A stretch of DNA of 13,248 nucleotides from Acinetobacter sp. Its GTDB lineage: Bacteria; Pseudomonadota; Gammaproteobacteria; Pseudomonadales; Moraxellaceae. The stretch lies in contig SSHD01000025.1 in the NCBI GenBank assembly GCA_008017255.1, positions 1 to 13,248 on the forward strand. The letters run 5' to 3'. This document shows positions 7,501 through 13,248 of the stretch, one piece after another. Each line of letters opens with the position of its first letter. Position 1 is the stretch's first letter. Position numbers and translations under genes: made by a program. The notes below the pieces were generated by a model. The model was not told the DNA's origin, did not search any database, and saw only the letters and a list, made by a program, of their open reading frames with translations.

Positions 7501-7524
7501 AAAAAAAGCCCAATAATGGGCTTT
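7501..7524 (-). terminator. Intrinsic terminator, probably original trpS terminator
   Basis: AAAGCCCA (7505-7512) pairs perfectly with TGGGCTTT (7517-7524) around a 4-base loop. On the minus strand the hairpin ends in a seven-T run (7501-7507). It is now about 290 bases from the trpS stop, but only some 20 bases away if the inserted element at 7543-7809 is removed. Confidence 0.87.
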
Positions 7525-7573
7525 GAATTGTGGAGGAAAATAGGGTCTATTGACAGTTCATAAATGGTTTGCG

Positions 7574-7670
7574 CTGTAGGCTAAAACTGAACGGATAAGG
7601 CTTGAAACGCAGGGAATAGCGAGACTATTGCCAAGTTTCATAACGGAATCTGAGATAGTTTTAGCCACAG
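7574..7670. repeat. Nested hairpin arm 1 inside the element
   Basis: The outer stem is CTGT-A-GGCTAAAACT (7574-7588) with AGTTTTAGCCACAG (7657-7670), 14 pairs with one bulge. Further in, TGAAAC (7603-7608) pairs with GTTTCA (7635-7640), and AATAG (7615-7619) pairs with CTATT (7625-7629). The three stems are concentric, giving one long interrupted hairpin. Confidence 0.65.
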
Positions 7671-7683
7671 CCTTTCAGGACTA

Positions 7684-7774
7684 GCATATTTTTTTGCTGC
7701 TATATCGTTAAACGCCAGTCATTTAGAATGACTAAATTTCCTATCGTTTGCCTCATATCAGCTAAAAAATATGC
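7684..7774. repeat. Nested hairpin arm 2 inside the element
   Basis: The outer stem is GCATATTTTTT (7684-7694) with AAAAAATATGC (7764-7774), a perfect 11 bp. The centre has AGTCATT (7717-7723) with AATGACT (7727-7733) around a 3-base loop. GCTATAT with ATATCAGC adds a bulged stem between them. Confidence 0.62.
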
Positions 7775-7814
7775 GTCGTCGCAAACATAGACGAATTGTC
7801 AGCAGACCCTACCA

Positions 7815-8828
7815 TTAAAATTTAAATAAGCCTAAACCTGCTTTAACTTCATCTAAAGTTTGTTGGGTAATGTTACGACATTTTTCTGTACCGTGTTTTA
7901 GAACATCCATAATGTAGTCGGGGTCTTTTGCCAATTCTTCACGGCGTTCACGAATCGGGGCAATCAACTCTTTCAACACGGCTTCTAAGCGTTTTTTTAC
8001 TGTACCATCACCCAAACCACCACGGCGATAATGTGCTTTTAATTCTTCAACTTCTGGTTTATTGGTATCGAAAGCATCTAAATAGGTAAATACCACATTG
8101 CCTTCGACTTGACCTGGGTCTTCAATGCGCAAATGATTTGGGTCGGTGTACATGGCATTGACCGCTTTTTTAATGTCTTTGTCTGAAGCATTGAGCACAA
8201 TGGTATTGCCCAAAGATTTCGACATTTTGGCTTTACCATCAAAACCCGGTAAACGTCCGGTATTCGAAAGCAAGGCTTTGCATTCTGGCAATAAGTCATG
8301 TCCAATTTGACGGTTCAAACGACGTACAATTTCGTTGGTTTGTTCAATCATTGGAATTTGGTCTTCGCCCACAGGCACTACTGTGGCTTTAAATGCAGTA
8401 ATGTCGGCCGCTTGCGCCACTGGATAACACAAGAAACCTGCTGGAATATCACGTTCAAAACCACGCATTTGAATTTCCGACTTAATGGTCGGGTTGCGCT
8501 CCAAACGTGCCACCGTCACAAAGTTCAAATACAACATGGTCAGTTCATTCAGCGCAGGCAAGCAAGACTGCACGCAAATGGTAGTTTTGGTTGGGTCAAT
8601 GCCGACTGCTAAATAGTCTAAAGCCACTTGTAAAATGTTGCTGCGAACTTTTTCAGGATTGTCGGCATTGTCGGTCAGCGCTTGTGCATCTGCCAATAAT
8701 AAATGCTGATGATGACTGTCTTGTAAACCAACGCGAGAACGTAATGAGCCCACAAAGTGACCGAGATGAAGTTGTCCGGTTGGGCGGTCGCCAGTCAAAA
8801 TAATTGGACGTTGATCAGCATTACTCAT
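7815..8828 (-). CDS. trpS: Tryptophanyl-tRNA synthetase
   Basis: Class I aminoacyl-tRNA synthetase charging tRNA-Trp in the cytoplasm; 337 residues, the usual size. The N-terminus reads LTGDRPTGQLHLGH with the HIGH-type motif HLGH at 21-24, and the second ATP-binding motif KMSKS is at 201-205. SEIQMRGFERDIPAGFLCYP (117-136) and the VPVGEDQIPMIE stretch (151-162) fit the bacterial enzyme. The ATG at 8828 was chosen because GGAAG lies about 6 bases upstream and the family starts a few residues before TGDRPTG; an in-frame ATG at 8873 would overlap the likely promoter. The gene is divergent from yedI. A mobile element sits 4 bases beyond its stop codon. Its mRNA should therefore run through that element before termination. 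Confidence 0.96.
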   Translation of the reverse strand: MSNADQRPIILTGDRPTGQLHLGHFVGSLRSRVGLQDSHHQHLLLADAQALTDNADNPEKVRSNILQVALDYLAVGIDPTKTTICVQSCLPALNELTMLYLNFVTVARLERNPTIKSEIQMRGFERDIPAGFLCYPVAQAADITAFKATVVPVGEDQIPMIEQTNEIVRRLNRQIGHDLLPECKALLSNTGRLPGFDGKAKMSKSLGNTIVLNASDKDIKKAVNAMYTDPNHLRIEDPGQVEGNVVFTYLDAFDTNKPEVEELKAHYRRGGLGDGTVKKRLEAVLKELIAPIRERREELAKDPDYIMDVLKHGTEKCRNITQQTLDEVKAGLGLFKF

Positions 8829-8857
8829 GGTAGCTTCCAAGATTGAATCATTTGATA

Positions 8858-8886
8858 AATATAAAATTGGCACTATTGTACGGCAA
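8858..8886 (-). promoter_or_regulatory. Candidate trpS promoter
   Basis: On the minus strand TTGCCG (8881-8886), 17 bases, then TATATT (8858-8863): four and five matches to consensus, about 30 bases before the ATG. An alternative -10, TACAAT (8875-8880), is the one shared with the yedI side but has no good -35. Confidence 0.45.
8868..8880 (-). repeat. TACAATAGTGNCA copy, trpS side
   Basis: On the minus strand this reads TACAATAGTGCCA, matching 12 of 13 bases of the plus-strand copy at 8979-8991. It lies 40 bases before trpS. It is probably a -10 with its start-site region, or a shared operator. Confidence 0.45.
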
Positions 8887-8978
8887 ATTTATCTGCTTCG
8901 GGTAAAAGCAATAAGAGTAGCGTATAAAAAATCAAACAAATTTCTGCACTTGAATATCAAAAAGTCGCAAATCCACCT

Positions 8979-8991
8979 TACAATAGTGGCA
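8979..8991 (+). promoter_or_regulatory. TACAATAGTGNCA copy, probable yedI -10
   Basis: TACAAT (8979-8984) matches the -10 consensus at five of six positions and lies 30 bases before the yedI ATG. It is followed by AGTGGCA, nearly identical to the trpS-side copy. No well-spaced -35 is visible; TTGAAT at 8950-8955 is 23 bases away. Confidence 0.42.
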
Positions 8992-9014
8992 TAAATACAA
9001 ACTAGGACATAACA

Positions 9015-9941
9015 ATGGCAAGTGGTTTATTACTCTTACTTGATGATATCGCAACGATTTTAGATGACGTTGCGGTAATGAGTAAAATGGCAGCAAAAAA
9101 AACCGCCGGGGTGTTGGGGGATGATTTAGCCCTAAATGCCCAACAAGTCAGTGGCGTGCGCTCTGATCGTGAATTGTCGGTGGTGTGGAGTGTCGCCAAA
9201 GGTTCATTCGTCAATAAGCTGATTCTGGTACCTTTAGCACTATTAATTAGTGTCATTGCAGCTTGGTTAATCAACCCATTGTTGATGATTGGTGGGTTAT
9301 TTCTATGCTACGAAGGTGTGGAAAAAGTAGTGCACATGCTGCATCACAAAAAAGCCCAAACCGTAGAAGAGGCTAGTGAAAGTTTACAGCAGCTGGAAAT
9401 TGATTTAGATAAATTTGAAAAAGAGAAGATCAAAGGGGCAGTGCGTACCGATTTTATTTTGTCTGCTGAAATTGTGGTGATTTCGTTAGGTACTGTCGCT
9501 GCTGCCACGTTTATGACTAAAGTATCGGTATTATGTGTTATTGCCATTGCCATGACGGTAGGGGTATATGGGCTGGTTGCCATGATCGTAAAAATTGACG
9601 ATTTAGGTCTATATTTAACCGAACAAGCGTCTGAATTGAAAAAAATGATTGGACGTGGTTTACTGGCTTTTGCACCTATTCTAATGAAAACACTGTCTTT
9701 TGTTGGAACGGTTGCAATGTTTTTGGTTGGGGGTGGAATTATTAGCCATACCGTTCCATGGTTACATCATTTCACTGAAGAAACAGTGGTGCAAGCCGAA
9801 CATATTCCAACAGTAGGGTCAATTATTGGTGCAGTCACGCCGACCCTCATTAACTTTGGTATTGGTTTGGTGGCTGGTGCAATCGTGCTGATTATTGTGA
9901 CCTTATTACAAAAACTATGGTCTAAAAAAGCATCTGCTTAA
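9015..9941 (+). CDS. yedI: YedI-family (DUF808) inner-membrane protein
   Basis: Membrane protein of 308 residues matching the DUF808/YedI family almost end to end (E. coli YedI is about 305). The signature N-terminus is visible: [40 protein letters not shown] and [40 protein letters not shown] and [10 protein letters not shown] follow in the middle. Hydrophobic segments lie near 68-86, 88-100, 150-168, 170-192, 216-242 and 268-298. The cellular role is unknown; no transporter motif can be assigned. AGGA at 9004-9007 provides a Shine-Dalgarno about 7 bases before the ATG. ypfJ follows after 39 bases on the same strand with no terminator between, so the two may be co-transcribed. Confidence 0.93.
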   Translation: MASGLLLLLDDIATILDDVAVMSKMAAKKTAGVLGDDLALNAQQVSGVRSDRELSVVWSVAKGSFVNKLILVPLALLISVIAAWLINPLLMIGGLFLCYEGVEKVVHMLHHKKAQTVEEASESLQQLEIDLDKFEKEKIKGAVRTDFILSAEIVVISLGTVAAATFMTKVSVLCVIAIAMTVGVYGLVAMIVKIDDLGLYLTEQASELKKMIGRGLLAFAPILMKTLSFVGTVAMFLVGGGIISHTVPWLHHFTEETVVQAEHIPTVGSIIGAVTPTLINFGIGLVAGAIVLIIVTLLQKLWSKKASA

Positions 9942-9980
9942 ACAGCACAAGCGCCATCATTATGATTTTGTGAGGTAGTT

Positions 9981-10874
9981 ATGCGTTGGAAAGGCCGTCG
10001 AATTAGTACCAATGTTGAAGATCGTCGTGGTGGTGGCCGTGCAAAAGCCGGTGGTTTTAGTATATTAGGTGTGGTAGTTGCATTTGTTGCATGGAAGTTT
10101 TTTGGGATCGACCCCCAACAGGCGTACCGTGCCACGCAAGCGGTGACCAGTTCTCAATCTGCTCAAGAGGGCAGTGCACCGAAACAAATGACCGCCGAGC
10201 AGCAAGAAGCCAGTCAGTTTATTGGTACGGTTTTAGCCGACACCGAAGATGTCTGGACACCTATTTTTCAACAAATGGGTGTGAGCTACACACCGCCACG
10301 CTTGGTGTTATTTAGTGGAGTGGTGAATTCTGGTTGTGGCACAGCACAAGCAGCAATGGGACCATTTTATTGCCCTGCCGATCAAAAAGTCTATATAGAT
10401 ACTTCTTTTTTCCGAGACATGCGCCAACAAATGGGGATTTCAGGAGAGCAAAATCAAACTGAACTTTCGCGTCAAGACCAAGTCGGTGACTTTGCTCAAG
10501 CCTATGTGATTGCACATGAGGTTGGGCATCATATCCAAAATTTATTGGGTATTTCAGGGCAAGTACAACAAGCGCGTGCGCAAGCCAGTAAAACGCAAGG
10601 CAACCAACTCTCGGTACGCTTAGAATTACAGGCCGATTGTTTGGCTGGTATTTGGGCGCATCAAAACCAACAACGCACCCAGTTTTTAGAACAAGGTGAT
10701 ATTGAAGAAGCCATGGATGCAGCGCAAAAAATTGGCGATGACTATTTGCAAAAACGTGCTACAGGGCAGGTAGTACCAGATAGCTTCACGCATGGTTCGA
10801 GCGAACAACGCATGCATTGGTTCCAGTTAGGACTTAAATCTGGCGATGTCAATCAGTGCGACACCTTTAAGTAG
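9981..10874 (+). CDS. ypfJ: YpfJ-type neutral zinc metallopeptidase
   Basis: Predicted membrane-anchored zinc protease of the YpfJ/KPN_02809 family, 297 residues (E. coli YpfJ about 287). It begins with the family-typical MRWKGRRISTNVEDRRGGG. A single hydrophobic anchor follows at about 25-42, and the rest is probably outside the cytoplasm. The zinc site HEVGHH is at 179-184 (ligands His179 and His183, catalytic Glu180). LELQADCLAG at 214-223 supplies the likely third acidic ligand. SGCGTAQAAMGPFYCPADQK (117-136) carries two Cys that may pair. The C-terminal HGSSEQRMHWFQLGL block is also conserved. GAGG at 9972-9975 precedes the ATG by 5 bases. Physiological substrates are unknown. Close spacing suggests an operon with yedI. 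Confidence 0.94.
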   Translation: MRWKGRRISTNVEDRRGGGRAKAGGFSILGVVVAFVAWKFFGIDPQQAYRATQAVTSSQSAQEGSAPKQMTAEQQEASQFIGTVLADTEDVWTPIFQQMGVSYTPPRLVLFSGVVNSGCGTAQAAMGPFYCPADQKVYIDTSFFRDMRQQMGISGEQNQTELSRQDQVGDFAQAYVIAHEVGHHIQNLLGISGQVQQARAQASKTQGNQLSVRLELQADCLAGIWAHQNQQRTQFLEQGDIEEAMDAAQKIGDDYLQKRATGQVVPDSFTHGSSEQRMHWFQLGLKSGDVNQCDTFK

Positions 10875-10953
10875 TCGCATCAATGCGCTTGTTTGAATGC
10901 TTGGGGCAGTTTTAGTTTTAAATTTTAGACTTGATATTGAGTCATTTATTTTT

Positions 10954-11006
10954 ATTCGATTTCTTGCATTGCTCTGCCGCAGCAGCAGGCAAGAAGTCGA
11001 ATTTTT
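10954..11006 (+). terminator. Terminator-like hairpin in antiporter leader
   Basis: ATTCGATTTCTTGC (10954-10967) pairs with GCAAGAAGTCGAAT (10989-11002), 13 strict pairs plus one G-T. An inner CTGC/GCAG stem has a CGCA loop. Five T follow (11002-11006). The tail is only on the plus strand. It ends 23 bases before the antiporter ATG and 80-130 bases after ypfJ, so it either ends the yedI-ypfJ transcript or acts as an attenuator in the antiporter leader. Confidence 0.7.
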
Positions 11007-11029
11007 GCATATAAGCATGAAGAGGGTGT

Positions 11030-12529
11030 ATGGGGAGTTACTTTCTTTTACAGGCGTTGACGGTTATTTTTGCCTTATCAATTGTCACTACAATTTTTAA
11101 TAAACGCATATTGGGTTTTCCACAGGCAATCGGCGTGCCGATTGTTTCGGCTATTTTAGTGTTTTTATTGCAGTGGGGAGCGAGCCTACTCAATGGCAAT
11201 CAATTTATCACCATTAATATTCAGCTGATTGAAGAAACTGTACGCAAGATTAATTTTTACGACTTTCTGATTAATGGGGTGATTTGCTTTATTTTGACCT
11301 CATCAGCACTTAAATTTCAAATTTCAGATCTGAAAAATTATTGGAAACCGATTGGTATTTTGGCCAGCATCGCTTTGGTGCTGTGCGCCGCTTTTTATGC
11401 TGCTTTGCTGTATCTATTACAATGGCTTTTAGGTTATCCAGTGCCGATACTGGTGTTGTTACTATTGGGAGCAGCACTGGGGGCGACAGACCCGATTGGT
11501 ATTAAAGCTGTACTCAGCTCTATTCGCGCGCCACATCATTTAATGATTAAACTTGAGGGCGAATCATTATTTAATGATGCGGTGTGTATTGCCTTATTTA
11601 TGACCTTGTTAAATGTATTGCAGGGCGATCATTTCTCTCTGCTTGCCACCATAGAAACGCTGCTTTATGAAATATTGGTAGCAGTAGTTATTGGTTTGGC
11701 ATTTGGTTTTGGCGTGTTGCGTTTATTGCGTGGGAAGCACGAAATGGAATCGCTGATTTTAACCACAGCTTTACTTGCCAGCGGCTCGTATTTAGTGGCA
11801 CTGTTTGCCCATGCTTCTGCGCCAATTGCCTGTGTAATTGGCGGTTTAATTGTCGGTAATCAATGGCAAAAGATTCGAGAGCAGCGTGAAATTCGTGAAG
11901 TGAATCATTTTTGGCATACGGTCGAAGGCATTATTAATTCATTTTTATTTACCCTCATTGGTTTAGAACTGTTTATTTTAGATTTAAGTAGCACATTGAT
12001 TATTGGCGGTATTATTGCCTTTGTGATTTTGCATTTATCTCGCTTTGCGGCAAACTTTCTTGCCTTTGCGCTGTTTCCGAAACTGCGTTACAAAAGCTAT
12101 AACGGTAGTTTGGTAATTTTGTCTTGGGGCGGGGTGCGTGGCGGAATTTCATTGGCATTGATTCTTGCAGTTGCCAACATACCTGCGCTCAGTGCCTACA
12201 GTAGTATTTTGGTCGGCTATACCTTTATTAGCGTGTTGCTGTCGGGTGTGGTTTGTGGCTTAGGCTTACCCGCGGTGATGAATGCGTTTTACCACAATCC
12301 TAATGAAGCAACCGATGGATTTAAAGGGTGGTATCAACGTATGTGCCATAAATTAAACCGTCGTGGTTTTAAATATGTGGTGGCGGAAGATAGTTCGGGG
12401 CAAGAAACCATTAGTATTTATAATCCTGAAGTTTTATTTGACCACAAAACCGAAGATGGGATCGCCACTATGCATCATCCCAACCAACGTGAAGAAATCA
12501 CTCGTTTGGAAAATCCAAAAAATTTCTAA
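11030..12529 (+). CDS. CPA1-family Na+/H+ antiporter (NhaP type)
   Basis: Integral inner-membrane cation/proton antiporter, 499 residues with about a dozen hydrophobic segments from 5 to 420 and an 80-residue cytoplasmic tail. Family landmarks include GAALGATDPIGIKAVLSSI (147-165), LEGESLFNDAVCIALF (175-190) with the essential Asp at 183, and LSWGGVRGGISLALIL (364-379) with Arg370. These are the ATDP, EGES-ND and GGVRG motifs of bacterial NhaP/CPA1 exchangers, which expel Na+ (or K+) in return for protons and support salt and pH tolerance. The ion cannot be told from sequence. The ATG at 11030 has AGAGGG 4-5 bases upstream. A stable hairpin with a T-tail lies in the leader, hinting at control before translation. 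It could be co-regulated with ypfJ by read-through. Confidence 0.93.
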   Translation: MGSYFLLQALTVIFALSIVTTIFNKRILGFPQAIGVPIVSAILVFLLQWGASLLNGNQFITINIQLIEETVRKINFYDFLINGVICFILTSSALKFQISDLKNYWKPIGILASIALVLCAAFYAALLYLLQWLLGYPVPILVLLLLGAALGATDPIGIKAVLSSIRAPHHLMIKLEGESLFNDAVCIALFMTLLNVLQGDHFSLLATIETLLYEILVAVVIGLAFGFGVLRLLRGKHEMESLILTTALLASGSYLVALFAHASAPIACVIGGLIVGNQWQKIREQREIREVNHFWHTVEGIINSFLFTLIGLELFILDLSSTLIIGGIIAFVILHLSRFAANFLAFALFPKLRYKSYNGSLVILSWGGVRGGISLALILAVANIPALSAYSSILVGYTFISVLLSGVVCGLGLPAVMNAFYHNPNEATDGFKGWYQRMCHKLNRRGFKYVVAEDSSGQETISIYNPEVLFDHKTEDGIATMHHPNQREEITRLENPKNF

Positions 12530-12593
12530 ACCTAGTGACTTAGCTCGGTTGGGCGTTTAGTGTTAGGGTGTAAATGTGCAAAATTCGTAAGCA

Positions 12594-12893
12594 TTGCAGC
12601 GACAAATTTTAGAGGTTGTGGCTTTAATCCCCTCTGGTAAAGTCGCGAGTTATGGACAAATTGCCAAACTGGCGGGTTTGCCAAAACATGCCCGCTTGGT
12701 CGGTTATGTGTTGCGGCATTTAGATGCACAGAGTGATATTGCATGGTATCGGGTGGTCAATGCACAGGGTAAAATTAGTGTGACTCGGTGCAATGCGCAA
12801 GGGCAAAATATACAGCAGGCTTTACTGGAAAAAGAAGGGGTTTATTTACTTAATCATAAAGTCTGTTTAAAGACATTTGGTTGGCAGCCTTAA
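12594..12893 (+). CDS. Alkyltransferase-like protein (ATL), MGMT-related
   Basis: A 99-residue protein of the alkyltransferase-like family, which binds O6-alkylguanine in DNA and flags it for nucleotide excision repair without removing the alkyl group. QILEVVALIPSGKVASYGQIAKLAG, HARLVGYVLR (the helix with the arginine finger) and the terminal FGWQP fit. The MGMT active-site PCHRV is replaced by WYRVV (residues 51-55 from this start), the Trp-for-Cys change that defines ATLs. The start is uncertain. The only in-frame initiation codon after the upstream stop TAA (12588-12590) is TTG at 12594, which has no Shine-Dalgarno. A well-placed AGGG (12565-12568) instead serves a GTG at 12576 in the same frame, cut off by that TAA. 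Homologues have a few more N-terminal residues. A sequencing error, a nonsense mutation or true TTG use are all possible. Confidence 0.85.
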   Translation: MQRQILEVVALIPSGKVASYGQIAKLAGLPKHARLVGYVLRHLDAQSDIAWYRVVNAQGKISVTRCNAQGQNIQQALLEKEGVYLLNHKVCLKTFGWQP

Positions 12894-12931
12894 AGGTGTT
12901 TGCAAATAGCCTGTTGAATACCGTGATTATT

Positions 12932-13248
12932 TTATTCATCTGCATTTAGAAAATTCGCCAAAGAATCGACATCATTGCTTTGTAGTTGTTCACGTATTTT
13001 TAAAATTTGTTTTTCGTCTAAGTCGTAAAGTTTGAGAGCAAGCAGTTTTTCGATCTGATTTGTTGGAAAACGATACTTGAGTATTTTGGCTGGCACACCA
13101 CCGACCACAGCATAGGGCGGTACATCTTGCTTCACTACAGCGCCAGTTGCAACCACAGCACCTTCGCCAAGTTTTACCCCTTGCATAATCATGGCACGGC
13201 TACCAATCCAGCAGCCATCGCCAATGATGGTGTCGCCAGCGGCTAAAA
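12932..13248 (-). CDS. CatB/Vat-type hexapeptide O-acetyltransferase (C-terminal part)
   Basis: The gene runs off the window end; its start is beyond 13248. The visible 105 residues begin LAAGDTIIGDGCWIGSRAMI and continue VKLGEGAVVATGAVV, the isoleucine-rich hexapeptide turns of a left-handed beta-helix. QDVPPYAVVGGVPAKILKYRF then follows, the hallmark C-terminus of the xenobiotic (CatB/Vat) acetyltransferase group, with an alpha-helical tail. These acetyl-CoA-dependent trimeric enzymes acetylate sugars, chloramphenicol or streptogramin A; many chromosomal members have unknown substrates. The catalytic His region lies outside the window, so no resistance phenotype can be claimed. It converges on the ATL gene with 38 bases between stops and no clear terminator. 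Confidence 0.88.
   Translation of the reverse strand, partial: LAAGDTIIGDGCWIGSRAMIMQGVKLGEGAVVATGAVVKQDVPPYAVVGGVPAKILKYRFPTNQIEKLLALKLYDLDEKQILKIREQLQSNDVDSLANFLNADE

Larger units (their letters stand above)
7541..7811. mobile_element. MITE-like element with long terminal inverted repeats
   Basis: Left end 7541-7573 and right end 7780-7811 are imperfect inverted repeats. They share TAGGGTCT, TGACA, TTC, ATG and TTTGCG in order, with a handful of substitutions and one extra base. The ends begin GGGTCT, flanked by TA on each side, which fits a TA target duplication (267 bp for the element itself). No open frame lies inside, so it could move only with help from another transposase. Two internal arms are also palindromic: 7574-7588 with 7657-7670 (CTGT, GGCTAAAACT), and GCATATTTTTT (7684-7694) with AAAAAATATGC (7764-7774). 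TA duplication occurs in IS630/Tc1-like and some IS5-family elements; I cannot name the parent. Confidence 0.72.

Noticed and set aside
7286..7811. Small protein genes in the trpS-dodecin interval.
   Set aside because: No frame with a plausible start, ribosome site and length was found on either strand. Stops are frequent, for example ATGCCCATGTAG on the minus strand inside the RNA candidate.
10858..10880. TGCGAC/GTCGCA hairpin overlapping the ypfJ stop as a terminator.
   Set aside because: It has only 6 bp with an 11-base loop, and no T-run follows on the plus strand.
12932..13248. Calling the terminal acetyltransferase an antibiotic-resistance gene.
   Set aside because: The CatB/Vat family also includes many sugar O-acetyltransferases, and the catalytic region is outside the window.

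Overview
This looks like chromosomal sequence from a moderately AT-rich gammaproteobacterium, most likely an Acinetobacter. The assignment rests on how the encoded proteins read and on the gene set (pga exopolysaccharide genes, YqiJ/flotillin pair, dodecin, TrpRS, YedI and YpfJ families). It is an inference, since no search was possible. There are no phage genes, complete IS elements, CRISPR arrays, tRNAs or rRNAs.

Layout. Bases 1-2923 (+) hold the end of a poly-beta-1,6-N-acetylglucosamine (PNAG) operon: the 3' part of pgaB, then pgaC and pgaD, packed or overlapping. A minus-strand lipoprotein gene (2883-4127) overlaps the pgaD tail. It encodes a complete-looking stand-alone copy of the glycoside-hydrolase domain normally fused to PgaB. 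The matching domain in the pgaB of this window appears to have lost its catalytic motifs. Bases 4249-6691 (-) are a two-gene unit, a YqiJ-like OB-fold membrane protein followed by a YqiK-type flotillin, with a clean terminator. A dodecin gene with its own terminator lies at 6866-7117 (-).

Bases 7118-7814 contain no protein gene but are rich in structure. On the minus strand there is a candidate small RNA with promoter, closed stem and terminator (about 7491 down to 7251). Next comes a displaced trpS terminator (7501-7524). Between that terminator and the trpS stop codon lies a 267-bp MITE-like insertion with about 31-bp terminal inverted repeats, TA at both borders and two nested internal hairpin arms. 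trpS (-) and the divergent yedI-ypfJ pair (+) share an intergenic region that carries the same 13-mer (12 of 13 matching) facing outward in both directions, probably paired -10 regions.

Bases 10954-12529 (+) carry a CPA1 Na+/H+ antiporter preceded by a terminator-like hairpin in its leader. A short alkyltransferase-like (ATL) DNA-lesion-binding gene with an awkward start follows. The window ends inside a convergent CatB/Vat-type hexapeptide acetyltransferase gene (-).

The most interesting items are the split of PNAG-hydrolase function between PgaB and a neighbouring lipoprotein, the small RNA candidate, and the structured mobile element that separates trpS from its terminator.
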